This document shows positions 27,154 through 40,620 of a stretch of 64,000 nt of DNA, one piece after another. Both the position numbers and the translations under genes were made by a program. The notes beneath the pieces are model-generated. The model saw only the letters and a program-made list of their open reading frames with translations, did not search any database and had not been told where the DNA came from. The DNA is from Atrichornis clamosus (taxonomy: Eukaryota > Chordata > Aves > Passeriformes > Menuridae), in contig WBMZ01004635.1 of assembly GCA_013400975.1 (NCBI GenBank), positions 27,478 to 91,477 of the forward strand, read 5' to 3'. Every line of letters starts with the position of its first letter. The stretch's first letter is position 1.

Positions 27154-30100
27154 GTTTTCCATCCATAGGACACCTTTGCATTCCTTGTTCTGCTACTTAT
27201 ATTAATATTTCTGTCTATATTGGGTAAGGAATCAATTTTCCTACATTTTTATGAAGGGTTTCTAACACCACTTATTAGCTTCTCCTTTTTTTTTTCAATG
27301 TAATCCTTTTAAATATTACAATTTAATTTATTGTTGGCAAAGAGGCTGGATTTTTTTGCATTAAAAACTGATGTACTCATCATCCTTTCTTTTGAATAAT
27401 TTATTAACGTAAACCCCAAGAGTACCTTAGAAAAACCCAAAACCATACCTCCTGTGAACACACCACACCTACATCCACAAATGCTGACCAGTTAAACACT
27501 CTCCTTGCAACCTAATTTGAGTATCTGAGCCATCTGCAGTGCCAAAGTAATGTATGACCAAAGATTCAGCCAAAAGCATGTCAACTCTAAGTGTTTTTGT
27601 TGATTGCATCAAACCTCAGACTACGTTCAAAAACATCCAATAAAAATGCATCATCCCTTCGCAGGGAGGGGAAGGCAGCAGCAAAGTGTACGACTTTTCT
27701 TCCCAGAACGTTGTGGGATGTTGCCTCAAGATATAACATGAAAAATGTGGTCACAAACTGAATAGTGTGGGTAGTGTTTAAGGGTGGGATTCAACAGATT
27801 TAAACCTCCTCAAAAGTTTCAAAGGGCTGGTTCACATCCAACAGCTTGACTCTCAGCTTTGAACTGTGCCAAAACAAACCAGGGATCTAAAAATAAGACT
27901 CTGCACTGTGTCTACCACCATTTTCTTTGTTCTGTTTTTTTTCCAAATAAAATTGTAATGATACAATCTATTGGGAAACAAGGAAAATGAAAGAGTTTTT
28001 TAGACTCTTTCGCAATGAACAAAGAGGTGATCCAAATGAGAAAGGGTAAGCAGACAACTGATTTACAGTCCACATAAACCAAAGGAAGGAAGAAAATAAG
28101 TCATGTCCATCTATCCTCCTGGCTCTCATAATTTGTTAATTTAAAAAAGAAAAAAAAACCACAACAAAATTCTTCTAACCAAATTAGGTTGACTAGTGAG
28201 GATGCCTGTTTCCTACTTCATCTTAATTATTTTTATTTTGTTAATTAATTTTAAGAATATTAACATTAGCTTTAATGTTGAGGTTCCTACTTCTTTGTAA
28301 TCAGATTAAGTGATTCCAATGTCTTTCATGTGTTTTCTAGTTCTCCTTTCAACTGTTTTCACAACTGCTTGCTTCTATTTATATTTCTCCTACCACAAAG
28401 CCAATATCACTAAGATACTTCTGATCTTGCTCACAATAAATGTTAAATCTGCTATTTTTGGATAGAGGTTCAGAACCATTTGTGCTGACTAATTGCTTTC
28501 ATTTCTTTCATCTTGTCTTCCATTCTCTATCCCTTTTATTTTGCATTAACCCCTTACATTTTCCAGACAGCAGTCTAGAGGAGCCAGGCTATCACAGTGC
28601 TGACACCTCCTTAACAACAGCCAGAGATGCTGGAGTATTTCTGTGTGTCAGGCTGCTAAAAACACCCCCACTTTCTTGATACAGCCACATTCATAGATAA
28701 GCTGTGATGAGTCCCATGTTTTCCTTTCAAACTGCTTGTTCCAGCCTAATTGAGCAATGGCAGCAGGGAGACATTTTTCTCTTAGCACTCATCAAGATGT
28801 AATAACAGGGTTCCTATTGTTAGGGAGGCAAGCCTTGCTTTTGTTGGCACCACTAACAGTTTTAATGTAAACATCGGCCTCAAAAGACAACATACTCATA
28901 GTTAAGAGAATACAAAAATGTCTAATAATAACATATCTTCATTTTGAATTCTGACACATGCTTCTGAGATTGCCGGTCTTTTCTCTTTTAAGTCATAAAC
29001 TTAACACCATAACTTAAGTTAGAGCAATCCCATAAAAGACATAGACGTTAGAATACAAAGAGGTTTTCCCACTCAGGAGGCTTGTTTAAAGTTAATAGTG
29101 AAAACAGCCAGAGCCTTGTCACAAAGAAACGGATGTAAAAATAAAGGTCAGGAACCTGGCTCTCTCTGCCTCTGCCTTGGCCAGAAGAACTAGTCCAGCA
29201 AAGACATGGCAGCACCTCACTTTGTGTTCTTTTAAAGCACAAAGAAACAGAAAGGGTGACATTGACATGTCACATGCAACAAAACGCAGTGCCTCCTGTT
29301 CTTTGGTATAAGCTATCAAACTTCATTATATTTTACTCCAAGCCTGCAGGTGCACAGAACACTTCAGGAGTTCCTAGTTCAAAATTCCTTTCAGCTTGGT
29401 ACATGCTGTCCCTACTTTACTTGTAAACAACAGATCTCAAAAAAAGAATTTGCATGATTTATACCTAACTATTAAATGTTAACAGTGTAAGTATACCTAT
29501 TAAATCTTTCTACAGACCAAATACTTTTTAGTAGACAGAGGTGATAATAAGCTTTGGTATACTGGCCTGATCTCTCCTGATTGCAGAAAATGAATTGAAT
29601 GAAAATGTCACATGATATTTAGCCACTACGATTGTTTTGATCCAAAACAAATTATACCATAGTGAAATGCAAAGTCAGAAATAAATGTTAAAAAGCAGTT
29701 CTAAAATACCAAGCTTGTACACGTAACACCAGTCAATTAGATCCATGCTCAGACACATAACCTGATCACCATTTACTGAAGCCACAGGACATCCACTGAG
29801 CCAAGTGTCTGATTTTGCAGATTTGGGTTCTGGTTGCAAGAGCACTGCCCAAATGGAAATAAGTTTTTCAAAGCATTATTTAGTTTACTAAAAAAGTCAT
29901 CAGTGGCCTCACAATAATTAGCCACAAGATCCACAATGTCATTAGGATCAGAAAGATCGGTCATAATGATATTCATTTTTCTATTGTTCACATAAAGCCA
30001 AGGGAGATGACTGCCAGATATACCCTATCTATTTTGCCTAGGTCTTACTGCCAGGGAAAGTTTATAATATGATTACAGACCTAAGCACATTGCTGCACTA

Positions 30101-33100
30101 TGTCAGATTTTTATTTTTTTAAACTGCCATCTACCAGATTTATGATTTATATTTAAAATGCCTCTAGTCCCATTGTTGTAAAACATAAAATGACTGTGGA
30201 ATCAATGCCGCCGTGTGTCTCTGAGTTTACAGTCTGGAACAATGGCTTGAAATAGCATAAATTGCCTTGTATTTCCTGGCAGGATGTTATTGCTGAAGTC
30301 TGGTGACAATTCTCTTAACATCAATTATTCCACTGCTGATTCTAACATGTCACTACTAGGTGGATGTACCTACAGCTTTCGGCAAATGTTTGCTGTGTGA
30401 ATTTAAAGATATTCACTGCATTTTCACTGCATTTTATGGTGCCTACCATACAATTCAAATGCAAGTCATGTCAGAAGGCACTGTGTACCAATTGTATCTA
30501 AATTATCAATCATATTGACAATTCTGGGGTTTATACTGCCCCAGAAGATGTTATTGTTAGGTCCATAGAGACACCACGTAAATCTTCCTCACCTCCCCAG
30601 AAAACTTTCCCACTTTCTAATATGCAGTGAATACTGCAGCATATAGAGAATAAGCCACAGTCGTCTTTCTGTTTTCTGACAAATCTGACCACAAGCATGA
30701 CCAAATGCATGGTCATCCATGCTTTCCTCAAGAACAGTTGAGTAGGTTACTCTATGTTGGTGGGAGAAAAAAAAAAAAGCCAGAAACAGTATTATTTACT
30801 AAAACCAGATGCTGCCACCTTCTTGAAAATCATTTAGTTTCATTTGTTTAATATAACGAAAGGAGGGTGAAAAGGAGGGTGCAAGCAATGTAGGATATAC
30901 TGTACCCTACCCTCTCAAAGCAGCATTTGGCACATAGACAACTCACTAACTGTTTCTTAGTAGTGATAATTAGCAAGTCAACTTCTGTCTGTTTATTTGT
31001 TTCTTGTTCAGTTGTTTTTGCTATCACAGTACTTTCCGTCACTTTCTTTCTTCCCACACAGTAAATCTACCAGTAGATGAATTATTCTGGCACTATTTAA
31101 TTTTAATTTTTTTTATTGTCCATGGGGTTTCAATGCAACTATTTTGGTAACATGAGTGAAATTGCACTACACAGAGTATTTTTGATCATTTGCTGTGTCA
31201 CATCATTTGCAACTCTAATGTTTGGTGTTTAGTAAGCTGAACGAAGTAGTTTACAAGCAAAATACAGTCACCACAAACAAAGTACTAGTTCATGATGGGA
31301 ACAGACTTCTGGGATTACAGTTACAGTCCCAGGGCAGCAGCACTCCCAGAGGGCAGAGAGATGTTCAGATGAAAGAGCAAGGAAATAAGCCTTGGAAAGG
31401 ATGGCTTTATACAGCTTCCAGAGAACAGTTGTTTTTTTTGTTTTGCTAGACTGGGCTTCTGATTTACCTATACTGTCACAACAGCTCCAAGGACACGTCA
31501 TGACAGATTTTCCCTCACTTGTGTATACAAGAAATGTTCAGGTAAAGGTAATGTAGTACACTGCAAATGTTGAGGCCTCCAGATATCCAACAAAGTCTTC
31601 TATTCCCCTTTTTCTCCTTTTGTCATGAGATGCCTTCATCTTTTCACTAGGTTTCTTTCACTTTATTTTCCTCATACATACCCTTTACTTTCTACTTGTT
31701 CTTACATTTTAAAGGAAATTTTCATTAATTTCTGCTACCTCTTCCTTTCACCAACTGTATTTTTTTTTCACTCTTTTTTCTTTCTTTTTGCTGAGGGGTT
31801 ATGATGAGGGACTTTTTTCCCTAATTGTACAAATAGATTGCTTCTCACTTTCATGATGTTAGGAGGGCAGACCAAGGAAAAATAAAGGATAAAGCATTGA
31901 ATCAAAGCAAATTGAATTAAAAAGCTCTGGTCTGAATTCATTAACTGCTTAGAAGAATAAAATATTTGCACTGATTGTCTAGTTACAATCAAGATTCACA
32001 TCTCAAGTGCAGCTAGTAAAAACTCTGTGACTACAGCAATAAAGCTGCAAGAACAATACAAATCAGCCAGCAAGACAAAATTACTCCGCCAGACAAAGTG
32101 CTCCAGTGAAACTTGGATGAGAAAGCAGCTTTTAAAAGAAACTTCAGCACTAAAAAAAAAAGGTTCATTTGCAGAGAGATATTTACCCATGATAATTTGT
32201 ACTTTTCATAGGCAATTTTAGACTGCTGAATCTAAGGTCAAGGCAAAGAACAGCCCAGACTAGAAGAACTCAGTGACAAAATCAAGCTCTCAGAAAAGAC
32301 CAAGCAATTATATTAAGGTCACCTATGCCACCTTGATTCAGTCTCTCACTATGTCATCTGAAATAGCATGGATGTTGTTGCATGTTCATTATTCTTTGGC
32401 TACATACAGTGAATAATTGCAGTACACAATGTAGACAGTGTTTATTTAATAGAAAGCAAGGCAGTGATTTTTCAAAACCTCCAGCTGCAGGGAAAATGAA
32501 ACTTAAGGCCCTGTGATGACAATTGCCTCCATTACAAGAGCAGACCCTTGGGACCAGGTCCTGGGATCATGCAAATAATGGTAATACTCTCACATAAGAG
32601 GCAAGCCTCTGCCTGGCATTTCTTCATTTTGAGTACTTGGAAAGTTTGTATTTCCTTAACATGTCCTCTGTGTGTATTTTCTAAAATGTAAACTGAAGTA
32701 ACACAAAATAAAACAGAACCTGTTGTATCATGGTGATGGTCTGTATAGGTCATAAGTAGAAGGTTGATGACATTCCACGTGTGTCTACTTCCACTCTAAT
32801 TTCTGAAGAGGAGCATGTCACTGTGGTTACAAAGCCTTTTGCAGTCTTTAACCACTATTTTCCATCTTCCCATTATTTTCCACACCAGGAATTTCCACAT
32901 GAGTTACCTGTTTTTTTCCTTTTCTATTCCTCTTGACTGCATAAATATGATTTCTCTCTTTCAGCATCTCACTCCCAGTTTTTCCGTTTTGTTTCAATAC
33001 TCTCTGATAACCTAATTTGTCCCTGATGACCCTGGCTGACAAGATTGGGTTCCTCCCTGCCCTGCCCCAGTTCTACTCAGTATCACTCTCCTCCTTTGCT

Positions 33101-35029
33101 TCCAGCTGACAGTCCAGAACTTTTCACCTCTGTATCTGAGGCAGGTAGTCAGAAAGAGATTTTCATAAAACTACCCTCTGTTTCAGAGAAGGGGCTTAAT
33201 TCAGAAGCTCACTCTCACCATGAACTCTACAGAATTTCAAAATTAAATGGCTTTGAATCTTGCAAGCCTAATTTTCGCTGGTAAATGCACCATCTATAGT
33301 GCTTGGGCAGTAACAACAATGATGGGAGTTCCCTTATTTATCCTGTGACACAATCTGAAGTTTTTTACTGATGAAATCTAAGTAATATACCCAGTGGTTG
33401 TATATGATAGTTCTTCAAAACCTAAAAAGGCTGGATTTCGAAAGAGATAACAAAAGATGAGGGAAACTTAGCACAGTGGACTACCTCTTTTTTCATGAGC
33501 AAATGTTCAAAAAGAAGGAACAATCTGAATATTGCAATTGTACCTGAACAATCAGCCATATATATGGATTGAGTTGCCTGTAAGAAATAAATTTTACAGC
33601 AATTTAAGGATACAACTCTTCTTTTTACTTTTACAACCTAATACTAATGAATGTGTTGTTTTCAAAGAGTCTCAGCTATTCATCATAAAAATAAATGTCC
33701 CTAATATTTTCTTCTACATAACAGAAATTAATAGAAAACCTATCCTAAATATGTATCTTAATGTGTTCTTTCACAACAATAGTCTTATACAGTCAGATTA
33801 CACTAATATATCACTAATTCCACAAGGACCTCTACTGTGTGGAACTATCATTTTTCCATTTATACAGAGCAAAGCAACAAGTAGATCCTTGTATTAATTA
33901 TAGCACTGGTTATGTGCTGGTGGCTTCCATTGTACAGGGCTAACTCTTGATTGATGGCTTCTCTGTAATTCATGACTGACATTTATTCGATAGGTTGACA
34001 TAAGTAAAATTTTCTTTTTGCACTGAAAATATTTACAATAAAAAAGGCTCTAGAGTTTAGATTTTCTAAGAATTTTCATGAAAGTCAGTTTCTCTTCAAT
34101 ATTTAAGGTGTGTGAGGTTTTTTTAGATAGAATATTATCTAATTGCCAAAGGTATAGTTTCATATGGATTTATTTACATTTAAAGAAATTTACATTTATT
34201 TATGTTAATTTCTGCATTCATTCCTAATGATTCAAATAAGATTGATAAAGTATCACCCACAAGAATAAATTTTATTTGAATAAGTCATTTATAATTGCAA
34301 TCTGAAAGTAGGCACTCAAGTGGAAATGATTTAATTTTAAATTACTGGCAACAATCTAAACACCCATAATTATGAATATTTTCAAATACCATGACGTAAC
34401 TGAGCTATGTGATTTCATACTACCCACTCGGTGTATTTTCCATCTGATTATGTGGTCTCGGGGGATCATACACTATATCCCATGATCTAGTATAAAAACT
34501 GGTAAGAAGAAAGGAGGCGTAAAGCTCACTCATGTATTCTGCCATTACATTTTCCATGTATTGGAGCTAGTTCATAGGTCCACTCTCAGTCACATCAAAC
34601 TCATTCAGTAGGTAAAATACTCTTCCAAGTCCAAGGTGTTACTGCCATTAATCTAAAAAAATCCACCAAACATCTGGAATTATTAGAATGGCATAAGAAG
34701 AAAAAAGTCCTTTGGTTCATCTTCCTCTACTGAAGCAAGCTGGACCACTCTTAATAGAGGCTTAATAGAACCTGCACTCTCTTTCAAAGCCTCCAATGAT
34801 AGTAACACTGTTTTCACACTAGGCAGCTTGTTCCTGTCATTAATTATCAATGTGTTTTGAATATTATCTTTTCCCATTTAACCTTAACCTCTAATTCCAA
34901 ATTTAGCCAATGCTGTCCGTGTCCTCTGATGGACATGGAAGACGCGTGAAAACGACAATGCAACAACCTGTATATACTGAAGGATTTATCCTTCAACACT
35001 CTTATTTTTCTAAACTAACTCAGTGCTTT

Positions 35030-35480
35030 CAAATTGCCCTAAGAGGTCATACTGTCTAAATCTTTTAAATTCATTTCTAGCTCTACTATGAATTTATTCA
35101 AATTTGCCTACATCATTCATAGAGAATAATTCCTAAAAGTAGACACATCATTTTAGCTGAGGCCTCACCAGATCTGGAAAAAGCAGAAAAACTACTGTCT
35201 TACGTACAACACAGCTGCTAAAACTCCCTAAAATGAAATTTGTTTTTTCTTTAACCACACCAAACTGTTGATTTACATTTTTTATATTGCTATATGCAAT
35301 TTCTTCACAATCTTTTTCTGCAATTCTTCTGCCTAAGTAGTGATTTTCCACTTTGTGTTTTTTGGGCTTTTCGTTTTGGGAGGTTTTTTTATTGCCTAGT
35401 GCCTTATTATGCATTTTTCTTTATTGGATTTTACCATACTGGCTTCAGATAATTTCTCTAATTTATCATATTCATTAACT
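35030..35480 (-). mobile_element. Ancient CR1 LINE 3' UTR remnant
   Basis: The + strand follows the block order of old amniote CR1 3' UTRs read antisense. 'agctgaggcctcaccag' (about 35,155-35,171) comes first, then 'tctttaaccacaccaaactgttgatt'-type sequence, then 'ctttttctgcaattcttctgcctaagtagt'-type sequence. After these come 'gcctagtgccttattatgca' and 'ggattttaccatactggctt' with 'cagataatttctctaattta'. It is diverged throughout and carries no coding region. The retention of about 450 bases in order makes the call fairly secure; the exact subfamily is unknown. Confidence 0.65.
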
Positions 35481-38400
35481 TCTCACTTTTTTTTGTATTG
35501 AGATATTTTGGTGTCGTAAAATTTAATTAATTCTTTCATTAAAAGTTATAGTTTTCTACCCTGATAGTTACACTTCTTTCATTCTACCTTCCCATGAGAC
35601 CCTACCTAACAACCCTTAGAATTTACGAAGTCTCTTGTGCTGAAATAGACTTCTGTCTGTCTTTATCTTCCTCTTCTATACATGCATCCTCTTCCTAGAA
35701 TCCCAAACACATCATGATCATATCAACATGTCTTCTGTCTTTGGATTTTCAGGTTGTATTATTTGGCTAGTTCGGATCACACTTAAAACTGCTAGTGCCA
35801 ACCCTTTTCTCAAATAAAAATATTGTATCCATCTGACTAGTTTTTATTCCTTGAGTGAAAAGCAAAATTACTCTTTCAAAGATACAAACTTAATTAAAAC
35901 CATCTCCCACAACCCTGCTATTTCGATGCATTACATAGCCATGCAAAAATAGCCTCATCCACACCTACTCCTTCTGTTTGGCAGTTTATAGTATATCCTT
36001 ACCATTAAATTAAACTTACTCTTTTTCCCTTTCATCTTCACCCAAGTATCCAACCACACTGCCTCCTCCTGAACTTCAGAGCAGGTATGTGTACATTCTT
36101 GCTCCACAGAGCAACAGTTGCCTGTGTAGCAGGTATGTGTACATTCTTGCTCCACAGAGCAACAGTTGCCTGTGTTTTTCCTCCAGCACCGGCAGGGTTT
36201 CACCCTATATTTAAACTAGGCATGAGCATTGTAACAATTTCACATAAACTTGCCTGGGTACTTTTCAGGGAAAACAAAGAATGACCTATTGTAGTGACCT
36301 GCCTGTGTACCAGCCCGGGAACAATGCAGGCTAGAAGTGCATGTGAGGAGAAGCTGGCTGAGTATGGATTAAAATAGATGAACATAAAACAGGCAGTATT
36401 TTATTAACACAACAAAAGGCTGCACAGCATAGCCAAGCGAGTAAACAAGAAAAATCTGTAGCAGCCCTATAATTATCATGTAAATTGAGATTAATAATAG
36501 TAGAAATACTCATCCCATGCTCTTCTAATCAACAAATAGTAGATTATAGGGTAATTAGTAGGGAATTTATATATGATTATTAGGCTCTATATTACATACT
36601 GACTAATTATAACAGCAATGTTAAGGCATGCTAAGCACCATGGAATCATCTGGCAAAAAATACATACATTAAAGGTGTAGCATGTCCTAGAATTGTATAC
36701 ATAATCAAACATGGATATAAATATAACTAAATATTTTTCATTATTTATCAATATTTCTCTAAAATAGTGAAAATAAGGCATCAGAATAATATTTTTTTTA
36801 AAACACATGGTAGCTTAGCACAAGATTTAATAGAAAATGCTATTCATGATTCATTGAATGACTGCAGTGATAAAAATATCTGCATTACTTTTGTTAATTT
36901 GAAAAAAGGACAATTCAGAGAAAATTTGAAAGCATAAGCAGTGTGATGGACACAGAGTATTTTTGTGACTGTCACTCCTAATTAATTCTACTGAGCACTG
37001 TATAGGACAATCTCCGTCTTTTCAAATGAAGTCACATCCTTAAAAATTTAAGCCCAATGTGACTTCTTCCTGAAAATGCAAAAATGAAATGTATGAGATT
37101 TTCTAATTCAACCATATATAAAACTGGCTTCCTAGGTCCACATAGGGCCACCAATAATGGGATTTTCTGATGTGGTAGGGTATGCAGCAACTATCTTGGG
37201 TGAAATTAACAGACACTGAGCCTTAACAAAACTCAGACCTTAATTTAGGAGCCCAAAGAGAACTTTCAGTCTTAAGTACAGCTGCCTTGAAATCAATCTT
37301 CATAAGAAATTACCATAAAGCACTATTTTAGTGTGATTATGTTAAAACAATGATAACTTACTTCCTGGGAAAACCAGAAGAGTAGATTTTTACCGGGCAA
37401 TAGAGGAGAACCTTTGTACAGCCACTGTCATACCACTCATCACTCTCTGATTTCTACTGTAATCCAAAGCAGTAACAATGATCTCAAAAATGGATTGAGA
37501 CTCTACAACAGGCATGAAAAGAGACCAAAAGAAGTAATGGAACAGAGCATTCACTCAGCAGATGTAGTCAGAAGAATACAAAAGTTAAATGCTACTAAAA
37601 AGAATAAAGTTTAGGGGAAAGAACATTTAATTAGAAATAATATGGAAAGAGTGTGGAACATACTTTTGCAGCTGCCTAAACCTGTTTCACTTTTAAGTTC
37701 TACTTAAAAATGCTAAACAAGAACAAAAGACTTGTTCTCAAGTGAAAAAATTGACATAGCATGCTTCTTTCTTATGTTGATAAGGACCTGGGAATCTGAA
37801 AGACATTAAACTGTCCAGTGCTGCTTAGCCCTATGGAAAATGTGTCAGAAAGCCCTGAACTCTTCTTGTCAATTAGTTCTCAGAAACTGTGAAGAGCACT
37901 TATAGAACTAGGACATATATGATTTGATCTGTGAATCTTCCATTACTCAAAGCAAGAAGTATTTCTGAAACTCTAGAACTGCCTGATTTCTTTTGAGAGC
38001 CAACTTGGGAGGAGACCTGGCATGTATATTTCTTCCCTTGTGCAGTGCAGAAGACTGGCTTGTTTGCCCCTCTGGCATCATCCAGACTCCCTAGGTTGGT
38101 ACAGAAATGTCAGAGTCAGAGAAATCCCAGAGAGAAGAAGAAGTAGTTATTGAGTAGTCCATTTTCTAGAGTTAGTGATCAAAAACCAGGGCTGTTCTCA
38201 ACACGAAAATAAGATTAGGAAACCTGAAGCTCTTAATTTTTTACACCTTCTCTGCAGGGCTTTTCTCCAGGGTCTTTTGCCAGACAAAGCTTGGTAGTGA
38301 GGTAACTCCAGTGTTGTGAAGAGCACACTGCGGCCAGAGGGGTAAATGGAAAACTTGACTTGCAAGATGCATTTAAAGCAGCAGACTTTATAATAGCTTA

Positions 38401-39657
38401 CATAGCTTTCATCATACTCTCATCATATTTCTACTCTTCAGTTGAATTTTAATTAATATAATTTTAATTAAATAATTATTATATTCACCTGGTACAGCAC
38501 AAAAGCAGCATTGCTGCCCTATCCATCATTGCAGCACAGTTAAAAAGACCTGTCAGCTGGGTACTTGCATGCCTTCATTGCTTCCAAAATCCTGATTAAG
38601 AATAGTTTTGGACTCTGTTTCACCCTCCACAGTGAAAAAAAATTCAAACTTTTTCCTTATTTGCTGCTCTTTTTAGGGAGATCCAGCTGCTGTATTTATG
38701 TTCACTTATCATCAGTCATAGTAATAACGAATCAATCCATTAATCACTCAAAGAAAATTTCTGCCAAACACATTTTGAAAAAAATAAGGTTTCATTTGAT
38801 AAAATACCTATATGTGAAATGGATGAGGACAGAGAAGGACCATGGCATAGAAAATCTGTTAAATATTTATATATCTGCAAAATAAGTAAAACATTGAATC
38901 ATCATTACAACAACGCTTTTTAAATACATATTTGCATGACATAAACAGATACAAGTGCTGCTACAGAAGGTGAAATAAATCTAAAACAACAGAAGGAAAG
39001 ACAGTTGTGAGTGGGAATTAGTGAAATAAGCCAGAAATTGTTACATTTTAAAGAACTGAAAATTAGATAGAATGCAGGATAAGCAAGTTTATAGGCTGCT
39101 AAATAACAAAAGTAGGGACAACTCTACAACAAATTGTTTATATTCCAGAATATTGAGATAGATAAAAGATAGAGATAAATATAGAGAAATATAAATATTA
39201 CACACACCATGAGGAAGAACAAAACCTAACACAGCTTAGTTCAGATGGTAACACAGGGTTTAATCCTCAAACCAATAGCCATGATAGATTTCACATATAT
39301 TATATTGTTATAAATGGGGACATGCAATTGCTGAAGAAAAGAGATCATTAAATGTAGAAAAAAAACAGAGATGTGAAATAATGGAAAAAGGTTGAAAAAT
39401 GTAAAAAAAACACCTACAGAAAATATAATAGCCCCTTGATAATAACTGTTGAGAAATTCATAGGGGGGATCTATCCAATATTTGTGACAACGTGTTTCAA
39501 AGGAAGTTAGTAAAGAACTATAAATAATAAAAATAAGTCAAAATTTGCAAGATCTTGGGCTAAATTTGGCTCTAATGAGATACTGCAACAGACTACAACA
39601 AAATAAATATAAAATGTCAGATTTCTTTTCAACTGCATGAAGATGGGTTCATCCCAA
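35481..39657. other. Intergenic, no gene seen
   Basis: AT-rich non-coding DNA apart from the 48-bp tandem duplication at 36.1 kb. An extremely AT-rich, homeodomain-site-like stretch (ATTTTAATTAA repeats) lies at about 38,445-38,485. Open frames are short and featureless. Confidence 0.45.
36080..36175. repeat. Perfect 48-bp tandem duplication
   Basis: Bases 36,080-36,127 are repeated exactly at 36,128-36,175. The unit begins 'agcaggtatgtgtacattct' and ends 'ttgcctgtgt'. Two identical copies without divergence indicate a recent replication-slippage or duplication event, possibly polymorphic. The unit keeps an open frame (48 is a multiple of three), but nothing suggests that it is coding. Confidence 0.9.
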
Positions 39658-39662
39658 ATACT

Positions 39663-40615
39663 TGGTTTGAGCCTGGCCAGAGGCCAGGAACTACCCAGTC
39701 CCGCTGACTCCCACGCCACCCCGCAGCCCGACAGAGGAGAGAGGAAAAAAAATTCAAAGCGTCTGCGAAGTTTGTGATCAAATGCACTTAAGAGAGAGGC
39801 TTTATCTTAAGAGATATAAGAGTAAATTTATTACACTAAGACTAATAGAAAGGAAGCAATATGAGTTGTGGAAAAACACCTTCTTTCCCCTTCCCTACTC
39901 CCTCCTCCCAGCTCTACCTCCTACCCAAACGGCACAGGGAGACAGAAAATTAAAGTGGGGTGGGTTTTAGGTCACTTCATCATAGTTCAAGGATTGGAGT
40001 CTTCCCCTGCTGGATGGTGATGTCCCTCCTGTGGAAGGCAGTTCTTCAGAAACTACTCCCCTTTAGAAAGTAACGTCCATAGTCCATCCCACAGGAAACA
40101 GCGGCCCTCAGACTGCTGCGGCGTGGGTCCCTCCTCCACAGGCTGCAGTTCTTTTCAAGCATCCCCTGCTCCAGCGTCTGCAAGTGGGTCCTCTGCATGG
40201 AGGACCACCCCCTGGTCCTACATGGGCTACAAGGGGGGACATCCCATCTCACCATGGTCTCACCATCAGCTGCAGAGGAATCTCGTCTCCATTTCCTGCA
40301 CCTCCTTCCACTTTCTTCCAAAGCGACCTTGGTGTCTCCATGTTGGGGTTTTTTTCAGCTCACATCTTCTCACTCACCCCTCATCTCTCTGGCTGGAATT
40401 AAAAACTGGGCCACCAGACATTGTTTTGAATTCCTTCTTAAATATGCTATCACAGAGGCATTACCACTTCTACTTGGCCTGCGGCATGTCCATCTTTGCA
40501 GCCAGACAGACATTGGCCCTGCAGGACATGGTGGTGGGGCTTCTAGCAGCTTCTCACAGAAGCCACCCCTGCAGCCCCCCCGCTACCAAAAACCAGGTCT
40601 TGCAAAACCACGACA
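39663..40615 (-). mobile_element. Solo LTR of an ERVL-type endogenous retrovirus
   Basis: A 953-bp block has TG at its left edge and CA at its right edge, flanked on both sides by the identical pentamer ATACT (39,658-39,662 and 40,616-40,620), a target-site duplication. Five bases is the length typical of ERVL elements. On the minus strand it opens with 'tgtcgtggttttgcaag', has a TATA-like 'catatttaag' (plus positions 40,437-40,446) and an AATAAA poly(A) signal (plus positions 39,827-39,832). The end is 'ctcaaacca', as expected for a U3-R-U5 order. No internal gag, pol or env sequence is present on either side, so the provirus has collapsed to one LTR by recombination. The sequence resembles an LTR family that I recall as abundant in songbirds. 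The 251-codon open frame crossing it is incidental. Confidence 0.8.
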
Positions 40616-40620
40616 ATACT

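Larger units (their letters stand above)
16666..35029. other. Intergenic, 18 kb without a supportable gene
   Basis: A long AT-rich desert. It contains the TA/CA microsatellite at 22.7 kb, a perfect 12-bp hairpin at 27.12 kb and a (CAAA)4 run at 19,882-19,897. Small open frames occur throughout; none resembles a known family or has a convincing exon structure. Confidence 0.45.
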
